From Erwinia tracheiphila (GTDB lineage: Bacteria; Pseudomonadota; Gammaproteobacteria; Enterobacterales; Enterobacteriaceae), in NCBI RefSeq assembly GCF_021365465.1, contig NZ_CP089932.1, positions 1,116,001 to 1,180,000 of the forward strand: DNA of 64,000 nt. Reading direction: 5' to 3'. The position numbers and the translations under genes are program-made. Positions 35,049-43,792 of the stretch are shown here, piece after piece. The number at the start of each line of letters is the position of its first letter. The stretch's first letter is position 1. The notes under the pieces were generated by a model. The model ran no database searches. It was not told the origin of the DNA and was given only the letters and a program-made list of their open reading frames with translations.

Positions 35049-35650
35049 TTTTTCCCTCCGGTCAGGTCTTCAGCGGTGAGGCCCATCTGGCTGCAGATGG
35101 CCAGCTGGTCGGCGGTCAGCTCAACGTTGTCGTTATGCTTACCGGTATCAAACGTCATGCCGTCAGACTGCATCTGTGACAGGGCTTTGATAGGTTTGCG
35201 GGTGCCGATCATCTTTTCCATCAGGCTGTAGTTGCTCTTGCCCAGCTCGCGCAGATTGTCCTCGTCTGCACCTTTCATTACGCGCCCGTCGCTCAGTGCG
35301 GCGGTCAGCAGGTTTTCCACTTTATCGCCCTGAATCTGTGAGGAGAGCGATGCCAGCTCGGTGCGCAGGTCGTCCACCACGGCCACCGGCACGTATTGGG
35401 TCGGGTCGGGCTTGCCGTTCTGCTGCCCGGAAGAGAGCGCGGCAATCTTCGTCTGGCCTTCCTGAATGGACTGGTCTTTTGCTGTCAGCTGAGCCTTGTG
35501 GGCCTCGATCAGCGCACTGATGCTGGAGCAGTTGGCCTCTTTAAGCTGCCCCTTCTGGAGCGCTTCAGCCGCTGCCTGAATAGCAGCCTCATCAGCCTCA
35601 TTACCCAGCCCCATAATGGCGCAGAGGACGAGACGCAGGTTTTCGTTCAT
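35045..35650 (-). CDS. Nested scaffold protein from internal start (Mu Z-like)
   Basis: Inside the protease gene and in the same frame, the ATG at 35650 (MNENLRLVLCAIMGLG) is preceded by GGAG eight bases upstream. This would give a 201-residue scaffold protein, as known for Mu I/Z, where the scaffold is produced from an internal start. The internal ribosome-binding site is visible; expression is inferred. Confidence 0.6.
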   Translation of the reverse strand: MNENLRLVLCAIMGLGNEADEAAIQAAAEALQKGQLKEANCSSISALIEAHKAQLTAKDQSIQEGQTKIAALSSGQQNGKPDPTQYVPVAVVDDLRTELASLSSQIQGDKVENLLTAALSDGRVMKGADEDNLRELGKSNYSLMEKMIGTRKPIKALSQMQSDGMTFDTGKHNDNVELTADQLAICSQMGLTAEDLTGGKK

Positions 35651-36130
35651 CGGTTGTTCTCCGTTATCAAAAAACATCAGGGACGCAGCCACCTGACGCA
35701 TCCCGTCCAGCACCGGCATATTGGTGAGCGCGGCGTTAACCAGTTCGCGCACGTTCCCCTGCTCGTCATAGCGGAAGGTCGGTGACACGTAGCGGTACTC
35801 ATCCGCCTGAATCAGCGAGGCGGCGCGTTCCGTCCACCTGACGTCAGCAAACAGGCCTTCGCCTTCCACCCAGCTCAGGGTCCTGAACCAGCCTGACGCA
35901 GGCACCGGGCCGCTGGCCTTCGGGGCATTCAGGGACTGGTGTTCATAGTCAAACGGGTAGTCGTTTACCCGGCTGTTAGCGGTATCAATCAGACGCTGCG
36001 CCAGCGCTGCATCCAGAAACCAGCGCTGGCCACCTGACGGCGCACCGAACCAGCCAGCCGGAAACAGCTGAATGCGGGCGGCGTTGTCCTTGTTGATGCC
36101 TGCAAGTGAGGCCGTGGCGAGCTTCCACAT
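35045..36130 (-). CDS. Prohead protease I with C-terminal scaffold (Mu gp32)
   Basis: The 361-residue protein has the Mu I protease domain (~residues 10-150: PAGWFGAPSGGQRWFLDAAL, DYPFDYEHQS, TFRYDEQGNV) and a helical, Gln/Ala-rich scaffold region. The protease matures the prohead. I chose ATG 36130 with AGGACG upstream; an in-frame TTG lies 27 bases earlier. A candidate late promoter lies 37-83 bases upstream, at the site of Mu PI. Confidence 0.88.
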   Translation of the reverse strand: MWKLATASLAGINKDNAARIQLFPAGWFGAPSGGQRWFLDAALAQRLIDTANSRVNDYPFDYEHQSLNAPKASGPVPASGWFRTLSWVEGEGLFADVRWTERAASLIQADEYRYVSPTFRYDEQGNVRELVNAALTNMPVLDGMRQVAASLMFFDNGEQPMNENLRLVLCAIMGLGNEADEAAIQAAAEALQKGQLKEANCSSISALIEAHKAQLTAKDQSIQEGQTKIAALSSGQQNGKPDPTQYVPVAVVDDLRTELASLSSQIQGDKVENLLTAALSDGRVMKGADEDNLRELGKSNYSLMEKMIGTRKPIKALSQMQSDGMTFDTGKHNDNVELTADQLAICSQMGLTAEDLTGGKK

Positions 36131-36166
36131 CGGTGTATTGCGTCCTGAAACTGTCAAAGTGAGGAC

Positions 36167-36213
36167 AGAATAGGCGGCGGGCTGACAGCCCGACAGTTAC
36201 AGGGGTGAAGCGG
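36167..36213 (-). promoter_or_regulatory. Candidate late promoter upstream of protease gene (PI-like)
   Basis: The 16-mer CCGCTTCACCCCTGTA (36198-36213, minus strand) is followed 25 bases later by TATTCT (36167-36172). It lies in the 251-bp gap between genes G and I. The rest of that gap holds a direct repeat TTAAACGGG near 36280 and no gene. Confidence 0.65.
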
Positions 36214-36381
36214 TAAGAACAGGGGGAGGAATCAGAGGGGTTAAAACAGTAACACCGTGGCTGCTCGGCGCAACCCCGTTTAAAACCCGTTTAAATCGCG
36301 CAGAATGGCGTTAAAACGAAGGAGAGGTAATACGTTACCCCTGAAAGCAGAAAAACGCCACAGCGTGCTTTTGTGGGCTTA

Positions 36382-36858
36382 TCAGTCTTCCCCACCAAGG
36401 TGGTCAATGACGGCCTGGCGGATGGCGTCGTTATCATCCTCCGTCAGGCTGAGGAAAGGACGGGCCGGAATATCCGAGCCGGGGTGGTTGACCTGGCTGG
36501 CAAAGCGCCCGTTAAAGCGCAGCGCTTTTTTGTTGCGGGGACGGATAATGTGAGGGCGGGTTTTCCCGCCCTGCTGGTGAATGCGGGCGTATACCAGGTT
36601 GGTACCCACCACCGCCTGATCGTTATCGGCGAACGGTTCAATGGAGCCGTGCAGGCGTCGGGTCTTAATCAGCGGTTTACCGTCACGATATTGCAGGGGC
36701 TTCCACGCAGGACGCCCGCCCTGCACAAAGTTTTCATCCACCGCATCGAGCATGATACCGGCGACTTTGTTCATCAGCGGCTCACGGTGCTGGCAGCGCG
36801 AGGCCAGCTTGTTCAGCCAGTCACGGAACCCATCAGAGATATCGATATCAAGTTTCAT
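36382..36858 (-). CDS. Virion morphogenesis protein G (Mu gp31)
   Basis: The 158-residue protein matches the phage virion-morphogenesis/tail-completion family (FVQGGRPAWKPLQYRDGKPL, GTNLVYARIHQQGG, IPARPFLSLTEDD). In Mu, G is needed for head-tail completion. It overlaps the F gene by ATGA. Confidence 0.9.
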   Translation of the reverse strand: MKLDIDISDGFRDWLNKLASRCQHREPLMNKVAGIMLDAVDENFVQGGRPAWKPLQYRDGKPLIKTRRLHGSIEPFADNDQAVVGTNLVYARIHQQGGKTRPHIIRPRNKKALRFNGRFASQVNHPGSDIPARPFLSLTEDDNDAIRQAVIDHLGGED

Positions 36859-38111
36859 GCGCCATCCTCCGGCAGTACCCCGTCAATCAGGCGTGCATGC
36901 GTAACAGCGGCAGGCGACCACGGCACCGAGGATACCGGCTCAAAGCCATCAGCGCTGCGGACAAGCGTGACCACGCTGTAGCCCGTTAAATCCTCTGCCA
37001 CAACCAGAATGGTGTCACCCCGCTGCAGCACGGCTACCGGGTAACGGAACGCTGAGGCAATCCGTGCCAGCCACGTTACTCCGGCATCGCGCAGGCTGAC
37101 CACCGTCTGCGCCGCTAAGGTGATCGCCGGCGACGGCAGGGTCGCGCTCTCGCTGATTGCCGCCAGCACCAGCGGCGACAGTGCGCCCACGCGCCGAAAG
37201 TCTTTGCCGGGACGCGCAGGCAGCGAGCGTACCCAGCCATCGAGGGCACGGTTCACTGCCGTGGTCAGCCGGTTATTGCGCAGCGTTTCATACACCGCCT
37301 GCGCGGCAAGGCGCGGAGGAGCATCCACGCTTTTCTCCAGCAGGGACTGACCCAGCCCGGCCAGATATCCGCGCCCCGGATTGAGGTGAAAGCCCGCGTC
37401 CGGCACCAGCATCTGGCCGGTCTCAGGATCGCGATACGCTTTGACCGGGCGCATCCCGCCATCCAGCCCATAAGGCTGTTGCACGGTTACCAGTCGACCG
37501 TCGCTGGTTTCAACGCCCACAGGGTGATTTGTCATCTGCGCTTCAGTCAGGGCGCGAACCCAGCAGCGGCAGTTGTAGCCATTCGGTGGGTAGATGGTCT
37601 GCCATATCGGGTCGTCCCAGCGAAAAATTCGTCCATTGAGTGCCGCGTGCGTCGGACGGGTGCGGTTGTCCATCACCGCGTTGTATTGCCAGTAGGGTCG
37701 GTCAGCAACGTTGCTCATCTGCTGCTGATAGCGACCCGCTGCATAGGCGGACTGGATGTTGGTGCGGAAAATGGTATCAAGCCGGTAGGGCATCAGCTTT
37801 TTGCCCTGCAACACGCCATCCTCATCGGCAACCAGCCCGCGCCCCAGCCAGCCCTTACGCTGCAGCAGCGGCTCCAGCTCGTCCTGGAACTGACGGAAGG
37901 TTGCTCCCTCCGTCAGCGAGCGCGTCAGGCCGTTGTGGATATCGCTGAGTACATCGAGTTTCGTGATACCGGCCACCACGAACCTGACCGCATGGGCTTC
38001 GTCCTGCATGTCCTTCCAGCTCAGGGTGGGCGTTAACCCTTTTGACTGGAAGTAAGCTATCGCCCGCGCCGGTGGCAGGGTCATGGCAAACCCCGCATTG
38101 ACCTCACCCAT
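36855..38111 (-). CDS. Minor head protein F (Mu gp30)
   Basis: The 418-residue protein contains the phage head morphogenesis (SPP1 gp7-like) domain: FRTNIQSAYAAGRYQQQ, DNRTRPTHAALNGRIFRWDD and PPNGYNCRCWVRAL (~130-235), with a variable C-terminal domain. I placed the start at MGEVNAGF (38111), overlapping the portal stop, and rejected an upstream extension within the portal gene. Confidence 0.92.
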   Translation of the reverse strand: MGEVNAGFAMTLPPARAIAYFQSKGLTPTLSWKDMQDEAHAVRFVVAGITKLDVLSDIHNGLTRSLTEGATFRQFQDELEPLLQRKGWLGRGLVADEDGVLQGKKLMPYRLDTIFRTNIQSAYAAGRYQQQMSNVADRPYWQYNAVMDNRTRPTHAALNGRIFRWDDPIWQTIYPPNGYNCRCWVRALTEAQMTNHPVGVETSDGRLVTVQQPYGLDGGMRPVKAYRDPETGQMLVPDAGFHLNPGRGYLAGLGQSLLEKSVDAPPRLAAQAVYETLRNNRLTTAVNRALDGWVRSLPARPGKDFRRVGALSPLVLAAISESATLPSPAITLAAQTVVSLRDAGVTWLARIASAFRYPVAVLQRGDTILVVAEDLTGYSVVTLVRSADGFEPVSSVPWSPAAVTHARLIDGVLPEDGA

Positions 38112-39663
38112 ACTGCTGCCCCATAACGTCAGCAACAAACACGGCCTGACCGACCAGCTCCTGCAGGGCCATGTCATCCAGCGACGGGTAGCTGGCCGCG
38201 AGCAGCTCATAAACCTCATCCGGGCTACGGGCTGCCTTTACCTGCGTAATCAGCGGTTTCAGCATCGCTTCAGCGGCGGCACTGGCCTGTGCTGCCAGCA
38301 GCTGCGGTGCAGCATCCAGCTGCAGCTGAACGCTGTCTGTCCCACTCTGCGGCACGGACAGGGCCGCAAGGCGGGCCTGCATCACCTGAGACAGCGCAGC
38401 ATCGCCAGCCTGCTGGCGGGCCAGCGGCTTCAGGATGGTCTGCCCCTCCTGCGGCAGCGGGATACCGCTTTTCTCCGAAACCCAGTCTGCGGTGATGTCA
38501 AATCCCGCCAGCTGGGCGCGATTCACTACCTTCATCAGGCGTTCAAGGTCGACGGACTCGCGGGCGTCGAATTCAAGATACGGCGCACGCTCCGGGTTGA
38601 AACGGCCGTTCATCGCGAGCACCGGCCACAGCAGCTGCTGCGTCAGCGTCTCCGCCGACATCCATGCATCACCGACCAGCAGGTCGTGACGCACCTCGTT
38701 ATGCACGTTGCCGAGTGCGTTAGTGGAGCTGGCCCCGTCGGCCTGGCTGGTCAGCGTCCCGCCGAGGATCACCTTCGACTGCACTTTCTCACACCAGCTC
38801 ACCATATCGAAGAACGGCGCACTCTGACCGGCAGCAGGCGATTCAAATTTAATGTCAGCCGTGTTGGGAATGATCCCCCCACCTTCGCGGGCCAGCATAC
38901 GAATACCGCGCAGCAGATCCAGGCGCTCTTTGTCGGTCATGGTAGAATCATATTTACCGATGCGAAACGGCAGGCCGTAGAGGTTCAGGAACTGCGCCCA
39001 GTCGCGGGCGGACAGGTTCTTGAACAGGTATGTCCAGACCAGCACGCGGAACAGGCCGCTCTGCGCCACCGGGCCGGATTTGGATTTGTGCTTATGCACG
39101 ATCCAGCCCATGTCCCACAGCTCCTCGCCGCCCACGCTGCCCCGGTTCAGCCGGATGCTGTCCAGGTCAGTCTGCGGCATGGTAAAGGCCCGCGCCGGTC
39201 GCTTGTGAAAAGCCCCCGGAAGCCACAGCGAGCCTTTCCGGCTCCACTCAATTTCGATACAGGAAAAACCGTGGCCGATAGCATCGAGCATATCCATCAG
39301 CATTTCGCGGAACCCTGGCAAATGGCGCAGCCACCAGTCGGCCTCCGCCGCCACTTTTTTCTCCGCCTCTGTCGCATCCGGCGGCGGCTTGACGGAGAAC
39401 GGCAGCGTCAGCAGCGCACGCTTACGCTTCGACAGTTCGGCAAACAGGTGGCCGTCACGTTCTTCCATATCGGTGAACAGGTCGCTCTGCGCCTGAATGT
39501 CACCCTGCTCGGCGGCGCTGAACAGCGCATAGACCCGCTGAATATCCAGCCCCGTAGAGGGATGCGTGGCGGTATCACCGTACAGAAAATCATCGCCAGC
39601 GCTCTGCATGCCCTGCGTTTTATCGCGGGTAAAAAAGCGTTTAAACGCGGTTTTAATGTCCAT
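38104..39663 (-). CDS. Portal protein, DUF935 family (Mu gp29)
   Basis: The 519-residue portal forms the DNA entry vertex. DUF935 hallmarks are present: GDIQAQSDLFTDMEERDGH, KRKRALLTLPFSV, SCIEIEWSRKG, KILGGTLTSQAD-type text and the C-terminal YELLAASYPSLDD. It starts directly after the terminase stop. A long open frame on the opposite strand here is an artefact of GC-rich codons. Confidence 0.94.
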   Translation of the reverse strand: MDIKTAFKRFFTRDKTQGMQSAGDDFLYGDTATHPSTGLDIQRVYALFSAAEQGDIQAQSDLFTDMEERDGHLFAELSKRKRALLTLPFSVKPPPDATEAEKKVAAEADWWLRHLPGFREMLMDMLDAIGHGFSCIEIEWSRKGSLWLPGAFHKRPARAFTMPQTDLDSIRLNRGSVGGEELWDMGWIVHKHKSKSGPVAQSGLFRVLVWTYLFKNLSARDWAQFLNLYGLPFRIGKYDSTMTDKERLDLLRGIRMLAREGGGIIPNTADIKFESPAAGQSAPFFDMVSWCEKVQSKVILGGTLTSQADGASSTNALGNVHNEVRHDLLVGDAWMSAETLTQQLLWPVLAMNGRFNPERAPYLEFDARESVDLERLMKVVNRAQLAGFDITADWVSEKSGIPLPQEGQTILKPLARQQAGDAALSQVMQARLAALSVPQSGTDSVQLQLDAAPQLLAAQASAAAEAMLKPLITQVKAARSPDEVYELLAASYPSLDDMALQELVGQAVFVADVMGQQYG

Positions 39664-41352
39664 TTACCATCCTCCCGCTCCGAACCCGTCAGAGCCATAG
39701 TCGTCATCATCGTCATGCCTGCGGCGCGAAGGTGAATCCGGCTCTACCGCCTCCAGCTGGCTGACCGAAATAAATTCAAAGTTGCCCACGCTTGTGGACG
39801 CTATTGCAAAAAGCATATGCAGGGCATCCGGGCCGTCATCGTGGTCTGCCATCGGGAAATGCATTAGCTGCTCCCGCAGGGTGGCCAGCATGCGGCCAAT
39901 CAGAATGCGCTCATTCTCCATAAACGGCTGTAGCGACTCGATACGCCCGAATTTGTCTGTGGTGGGAATAACAGAACGGGCCGGTACGGGCACGCCCGCT
40001 TTCAGCGATTCTTCAATCAGCGTCTCGCGTAGAAAGTCCTGGAACTGCACCGACTCAAACGCCCAGGCGACGCAGCCAAACTCGCGCTGCAGCTGGATAA
40101 CATCGGTAATAATCTTTTTGGGGCGGCGCACGCGGATATCGGCGCGGACAACCTTGAGCACCTTTTTGATGCGGTGCCAGCCGCCAATCAGCAGAGCGCT
40201 GGGGTCGTTGCCCCGGCTGTTATGTTTGCCAAGCGACGGGTCGCAGGCGCCAAAGTAAATCAGGTCAGGCTCCAGCTCCCGCCACTCATGGATACAGCCG
40301 TGGAAGATGGCATGCTCACCGCTGACAGGGTCATTCTGGTATTCGGCGTCGAAGGCGCGGGTGCCGACGCGCACACGGATCAACATCAGCGCCAGCAGTG
40401 GACGAGCGGCCCACGAAACGCGGGAGCCTTTCAGCAGCGCTTTTTCATGACGGTTATAGAACGCCTTTGCGGCATTCTTACCCTTACCACGCAGCACCGC
40501 TTCCCACTCATCCCACAACGCCAGATTCTCTGGCCAGGCGAGGATGGCCTGAAAGCGCTTCGCGTTCCACAGCGGGTTTTTCATCGTGCGGGCCAGCACG
40601 GAATCGTAGTGCAGGATTGACCCGACGTAGATAACATCGAGCTTGACCCCGGCCCCGCCCAGTGGCAGCACCGTGCTGTTAAGCCACTTCTCCAGCTTGT
40701 CACGCTGCTTTGGCGTCACCACGTTCTCGTCGTTTTCGAGGTCATCGAGGTGAACCAGGTCAGGACGATATGCGCCGTGCTTACGGCCACGCAAACTCTG
40801 CCCCTGGCCAGCCGACTCAATTTTGATGCCCGACGCGGTCAAAATGCAACCGATACGCCACACGCGCCCCTGGCCGCAGGCTTCCGGGAAATCCAGCGCC
40901 AGACCGGCGTTATAGAGCAGCTCGGCCTTGATAACCTCCAGAGACTCCGCCGACTGAGCGGACGTGTCGAAGGCGATAATGATGAATTTTTTCAGCTCAA
41001 GAACGACGCACCACAGGTCAAACAGCTGCTGACCGAGGGTGGTTTTTGCCTCACCGCGCGGGGCGGCAATAACGTCATTCTCACTCTCAGGGCTGGTGAC
41101 AATCTGCGGCAGGCGCTCATACAGATACTCGTGCAGCGCACTGGTTTCCGGGTGATGGAGGTGATGCTTAAAGTAGGTGTTTACGAAGAAGCGAAACCCG
41201 GTCACCGGGTCGCTGACCTGTAACCGGCGAGCCTGTATCGCCTCCGGGCTGCTGTCCAGACCACAGCTTGCGCTCTCTATGCGGTCGCGCAGCTCACCCT
41301 GAATACGGGCAATCTTCTCGCGGAAGGCTTTAAGCGATGATTTGGACGACAC
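39664..41352 (-). CDS. Terminase large subunit (Mu gp28)
   Basis: The 562-residue packaging motor has an ATPase domain with Walker A-like APRGEAKTTL (~98-107) and Walker B LVHLDDLEN (~205-213), and a nuclease domain with acidic residues (GACDPSLGKHNS, AFESVQFQ, DHDDGPDALHML). It cuts and packages phage DNA headful-wise. An acidic Asp-rich tail is at the C-terminus. Confidence 0.93.
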   Translation of the reverse strand: MSSKSSLKAFREKIARIQGELRDRIESASCGLDSSPEAIQARRLQVSDPVTGFRFFVNTYFKHHLHHPETSALHEYLYERLPQIVTSPESENDVIAAPRGEAKTTLGQQLFDLWCVVLELKKFIIIAFDTSAQSAESLEVIKAELLYNAGLALDFPEACGQGRVWRIGCILTASGIKIESAGQGQSLRGRKHGAYRPDLVHLDDLENDENVVTPKQRDKLEKWLNSTVLPLGGAGVKLDVIYVGSILHYDSVLARTMKNPLWNAKRFQAILAWPENLALWDEWEAVLRGKGKNAAKAFYNRHEKALLKGSRVSWAARPLLALMLIRVRVGTRAFDAEYQNDPVSGEHAIFHGCIHEWRELEPDLIYFGACDPSLGKHNSRGNDPSALLIGGWHRIKKVLKVVRADIRVRRPKKIITDVIQLQREFGCVAWAFESVQFQDFLRETLIEESLKAGVPVPARSVIPTTDKFGRIESLQPFMENERILIGRMLATLREQLMHFPMADHDDGPDALHMLFAIASTSVGNFEFISVSQLEAVEPDSPSRRRHDDDDDYGSDGFGAGGW

Positions 41353-41362
41353 TTATCTGCCC

Positions 41363-41593
41363 TCAGTCCTGGCTGCGGTTCGCCAGCGCCGCCTCAATCT
41401 GCTCCAGCAACGCGGATTTTGCGTACCACACCGATTTGCCATAAAGACCATCGGCCTGGTGAATCTCGCCATCTTCAGTCTGTACCATCAGATAATCGCT
41501 TTGCACGTATACGCGAACGATGGTATCGGCCCGCACAGCATTGCGATCGTTCAGGGTAATAAACTGCTTAACGGGTTTGATAACTTCAGCCAT
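41363..41593 (-). CDS. Hypothetical prophage protein (76 residues)
   Basis: A small beta-rich protein (FITLNDRNAVRADTIVRVYV, MVQTEDGEIHQADGLYG) between the small and large terminase genes, overlapping the former. It may bind DNA or assist packaging; no family is recognised. Confidence 0.65.
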   Translation of the reverse strand: MAEVIKPVKQFITLNDRNAVRADTIVRVYVQSDYLMVQTEDGEIHQADGLYGKSVWYAKSALLEQIEAALANRSQD

Positions 41594-42107
41594 ATTTTTT
41601 CTCCACTATCTGCTGAAACTCAGGTAACACGTCCAGAAAGCCCGCCATCAGCGCCGGGTGCTTATCGCTGAGAAAGGCCGCTAAATCTTCCACTACGCCC
41701 GCCGCGACGATCAGACGATCGGTCTCCGGCAAAATGCGCTTGCTGGCGGCGATCATCTTGTTGAAGCCGTCCTGCAGCTTCGCCAGCAGACTGGCGTAGT
41801 CATCGGCTGGCAGCGCGGCCTGACCGTCTTCACCTTCACGAGCCTTGCGCAGCTGTTCCATCGCATGCTTATGGTGCTCAAGGAACTCCAGCAGCAGGTC
41901 ACGGGTGATATCCTCCGGCACACCGGACGACAGGCGACGGGCCGCACGCTGCTTGTCCCAGTCGTCGCCGTTCTCCCGCGACTCACGACGCCAGCGGATA
42001 ACTGACGCTACGCTGACCCCGTGCATCGGCCCCAGCACTTCGGGGGCGATGCCCTGGGCGATGTAATCACGCCTGACGGCATCCCTGACCGCTTTCGGGT
42101 GCGCCAT
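41586..42107 (-). CDS. DUF1804 family protein, probable small terminase subunit
   Basis: The 173-residue protein begins MAHPKAVRDAVRRDYIAQG with a helix-turn-helix (APEVLGPMHGVSVASVIRW, ~20-39), the DUF1804 signature found just upstream of large terminase genes in Mu-like phages. DNA recognition for packaging is inferred. It overlaps both neighbours. Confidence 0.85.
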   Translation of the reverse strand: MAHPKAVRDAVRRDYIAQGIAPEVLGPMHGVSVASVIRWRRESRENGDDWDKQRAARRLSSGVPEDITRDLLLEFLEHHKHAMEQLRKAREGEDGQAALPADDYASLLAKLQDGFNKMIAASKRILPETDRLIVAAGVVEDLAAFLSDKHPALMAGFLDVLPEFQQIVEKKYG

Positions 42108-42373
42108 CAGCGGCCCCCCGTGGCATCGGTGCGGCGATCTATACGGTCGTTCATACGCTCAATCGACTGCTTAATTTCCGAGAGCATGGCCATAATCTGC
42201 TCCTGATCGCGCAGGGCATCGGATTTGAGCTGAAACACGGTGTACATCTGGCGGTTTTCCTCCCACAACCGGTTAATCGTGGAGTGGAGCGTTTTGATCC
42301 AGAAGGTAAAACCGAATGAAAACACCCCCAGCAGAGCGGTCTGCCAGAAATCAGCGAGAGGGTTTGCGTCCAT
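42107..42373 (-). CDS. Membrane-anchored coiled-coil prophage protein
   Basis: The 88-residue product has one transmembrane segment (~residues 9-27) followed by a coiled-coil (INRLWEENRQMYTVFQLKSD, AMLSEIKQSIERMNDRIDRR). It lies between the spanin and small terminase genes. A lysis-accessory role is possible. Confidence 0.65.
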   Translation of the reverse strand: MDANPLADFWQTALLGVFSFGFTFWIKTLHSTINRLWEENRQMYTVFQLKSDALRDQEQIMAMLSEIKQSIERMNDRIDRRTDATGGR

Positions 42374-42375
42374 TT

Positions 42376-42702
42376 CTATTTGTCCTTATCCGGCACGGGC
42401 CAGAAAAAAGCCTCAAGGGCGTAAAGTTTTGCGGCGTTCGTCTGGCACCAGGCTCCGTAGTCGGTGGCATGCCGCAGCAGGGCGTCCGGGGAGAGGCCCG
42501 GACTGTTACCGGCATACGCGCCGGGCGCGGGTGGCATCGGGGCCACCGTGACCATCGCCCGTGGGGGCTTACTGTCCTGAACGACTACCGGCGCGGGTGT
42601 TACCACCACCGGCGTATCCGAGGGCTTTGGTATAGAGCTGCAGGCTGTGAGGCCCAATCCCGTTATAGCCACAGCCAGAAGTCTGCTTGTCCTGATTGTC
42701 AT
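42376..42702 (-). CDS. Outer-membrane spanin subunit (Rz1-like lipoprotein)
   Basis: The 108-residue lipoprotein has signal peptide MTIRTSRLLAVAITGLG and lipobox L-T-A-C (18-21), then a proline-rich stretch (KPSDTPVVVTPAPVVV). It is encoded out of frame and partly overlaps the inner spanin gene (42569-42702), the hallmark of Rz/Rz1 pairs. It would fuse inner and outer membranes at lysis. Confidence 0.85.
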   Translation of the reverse strand: MTIRTSRLLAVAITGLGLTACSSIPKPSDTPVVVTPAPVVVQDSKPPRAMVTVAPMPPAPGAYAGNSPGLSPDALLRHATDYGAWCQTNAAKLYALEAFFWPVPDKDK

Positions 42703-43048
42703 CGCTGACCACCTTACTGATATTCAGCTGCAGCAGACTGCTGGTCTGCTTCAGCTCAAATTCTTTATCAGCCAGCTGCCGGGCGAGCTGGTCAGCCCGC
42801 TCACGCTGCTGGCGCTCGTCATCCCTTGCCTGCAGCAGCGCCTGCTGCCCGGCCTGTGCCAGTTGCTGGCGTTCATCCGCACGGGCTTTTTTCTCATTGG
42901 CCAGCGTCGTATCGCCGTCTGCTTTCGCATCCTTGTGGCCGGAGTCATAGCCAGCGCTGTGCAGCCACCATCCGGCTCCGGCCAGCGCCGCGCAAAGCAC
43001 GACGCCAGGTAAAAGACGGGTTAAAAGCCATTTAACTACGCTGTTCAT
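42569..43048 (-). CDS. Inner-membrane spanin subunit (Rz-like)
   Basis: The 159-residue protein starts MNSVVKWLLTRLLPG with one N-terminal transmembrane helix (~12-32) and a long periplasmic coiled-coil rich in Gln/Arg/Glu (ERQQLAQAGQQALLQARDDE). Its 3' quarter overlaps the Rz1-like gene in another frame. It is the partner of the outer spanin in the final step of lysis. Confidence 0.87.
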   Translation of the reverse strand: MNSVVKWLLTRLLPGVVLCAALAGAGWWLHSAGYDSGHKDAKADGDTTLANEKKARADERQQLAQAGQQALLQARDDERQQRERADQLARQLADKEFELKQTSSLLQLNISKVVSDDNQDKQTSGCGYNGIGPHSLQLYTKALGYAGGGNTRAGSRSGQ

Positions 43049-43289
43049 CCTTGCCTCCCGCTGGCTGGGCAACAGGCACCTTCAGCTTCTGGTGAACCTG
43101 TACGCCTGCATGCGTTACCCAGGCACCGAGATACAGGCCCAGCGCGGCATCGGGCTGCCTGTCCATCACGACACAGATAATCAACGCCAGCGAACTGACA
43201 ACCAGTGCCACCATCGTGGCGGCGTCGGTGGTGGACAGTCGGCCCTGTGGGTTGGTGATTAGCTCGCCCAGGCGGTTAAAGAGTGCCAT
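43032..43289 (-). CDS. DUF2644-family putative holin
   Basis: The 85-residue protein (MALFNRLGELITNPQGRLST...) has two hydrophobic segments (~28-45 and ~53-68) and matches DUF2644, found next to lysis genes in Mu-like phages. The lysozyme lacks a secretion signal, so a holin is required and this is the best candidate. It overlaps the inner spanin start. Confidence 0.75.
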   Translation of the reverse strand: MALFNRLGELITNPQGRLSTTDAATMVALVVSSLALIICVVMDRQPDAALGLYLGAWVTHAGVQVHQKLKVPVAQPAGGKDEQRS

Positions 43290-43306
43290 CAGTACAATCC
43301 CCCGAA

Positions 43307-43762
43307 TCATCCGGGAATCGTCTGGAACAGCGTGGCCTCGGCCTTTCTGCGTGTGTCCAGTCCCGGCAGAACTTTGCCGCCAGCCTTATTCCAGCGAAGA
43401 AACTCTGCTGCTGCGCCGTCCATATCTCCGGCATTAAGTTTTTTCAGCAACGTGGAACGCTCAAAAGCCCCCAGGCCGATGTTGTATGCCAGACTAACCA
43501 GCGCATCGAACTGGTTCTGATTTAGTGTTGCGGTAACAAGCTGGTTTATCGTCCGCTCGTATTGCAGCAGCCCGTTTCGCAGCAGTATTTCAGCAGTATC
43601 CTGGGATATGGACATCCCGCCGTGAACGGGGATACCCTCAACCGGTTCCGTCCAGCCGTAACCAATCGTCCAGACACCGACTGCATCCTGATAGGCATCA
43701 AGGCGTAACGCTTCAGAGCGTTTGATTAGCGCAATGCCGTTTTCGCTGGTTCTAAGAGACAT
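43307..43762 (-). CDS. Endolysin (T4-type lysozyme, GH24)
   Basis: The 151-residue muramidase has the catalytic triad E17-(8)-D26-(5)-T32 in RSEALRLDAYQDAVGVWT and the helical C-terminal lobe (NQNQFDALVSLAYNIG). There is no signal or SAR sequence, so export depends on a holin. The only ribosome-binding site (GAGGG) is buried in a hairpin directly upstream, suggesting strong translational control. Confidence 0.93.
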   Translation of the reverse strand: MSLRTSENGIALIKRSEALRLDAYQDAVGVWTIGYGWTEPVEGIPVHGGMSISQDTAEILLRNGLLQYERTINQLVTATLNQNQFDALVSLAYNIGLGAFERSTLLKKLNAGDMDGAAAEFLRWNKAGGKVLPGLDTRRKAEATLFQTIPG

Positions 43763-43791
43763 AAAAAAACCCTCACATAGTTTGTGAGGGT
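43763..43791 (-). terminator. Terminator hairpin that also sequesters the lysozyme ribosome-binding site
   Basis: On the minus strand ACCCTCAC and GTGAGGGT pair around a 7-base loop (43769-43791), followed by seven U residues and immediately the lysozyme ATG at 43762. The GAGGG in the 3' arm is the only possible Shine-Dalgarno sequence. The hairpin would stop mor-gene transcripts and silence any that read through. Confidence 0.8.
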
Positions 43792-43792
43792 T

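Noticed and set aside
34176..35231. 351-codon plus-strand frame across the head genes
   Set aside because: It spans parts of three well-supported minus-strand capsid genes and has no domain character.
38083..39735. 550-codon open frame on the plus strand opposite the portal gene
   Set aside because: It is the antisense of a clear DUF935 portal gene, is rich in His/Arg/Gln as GC-rich shadows are, and has no ribosome-binding site or family pattern.
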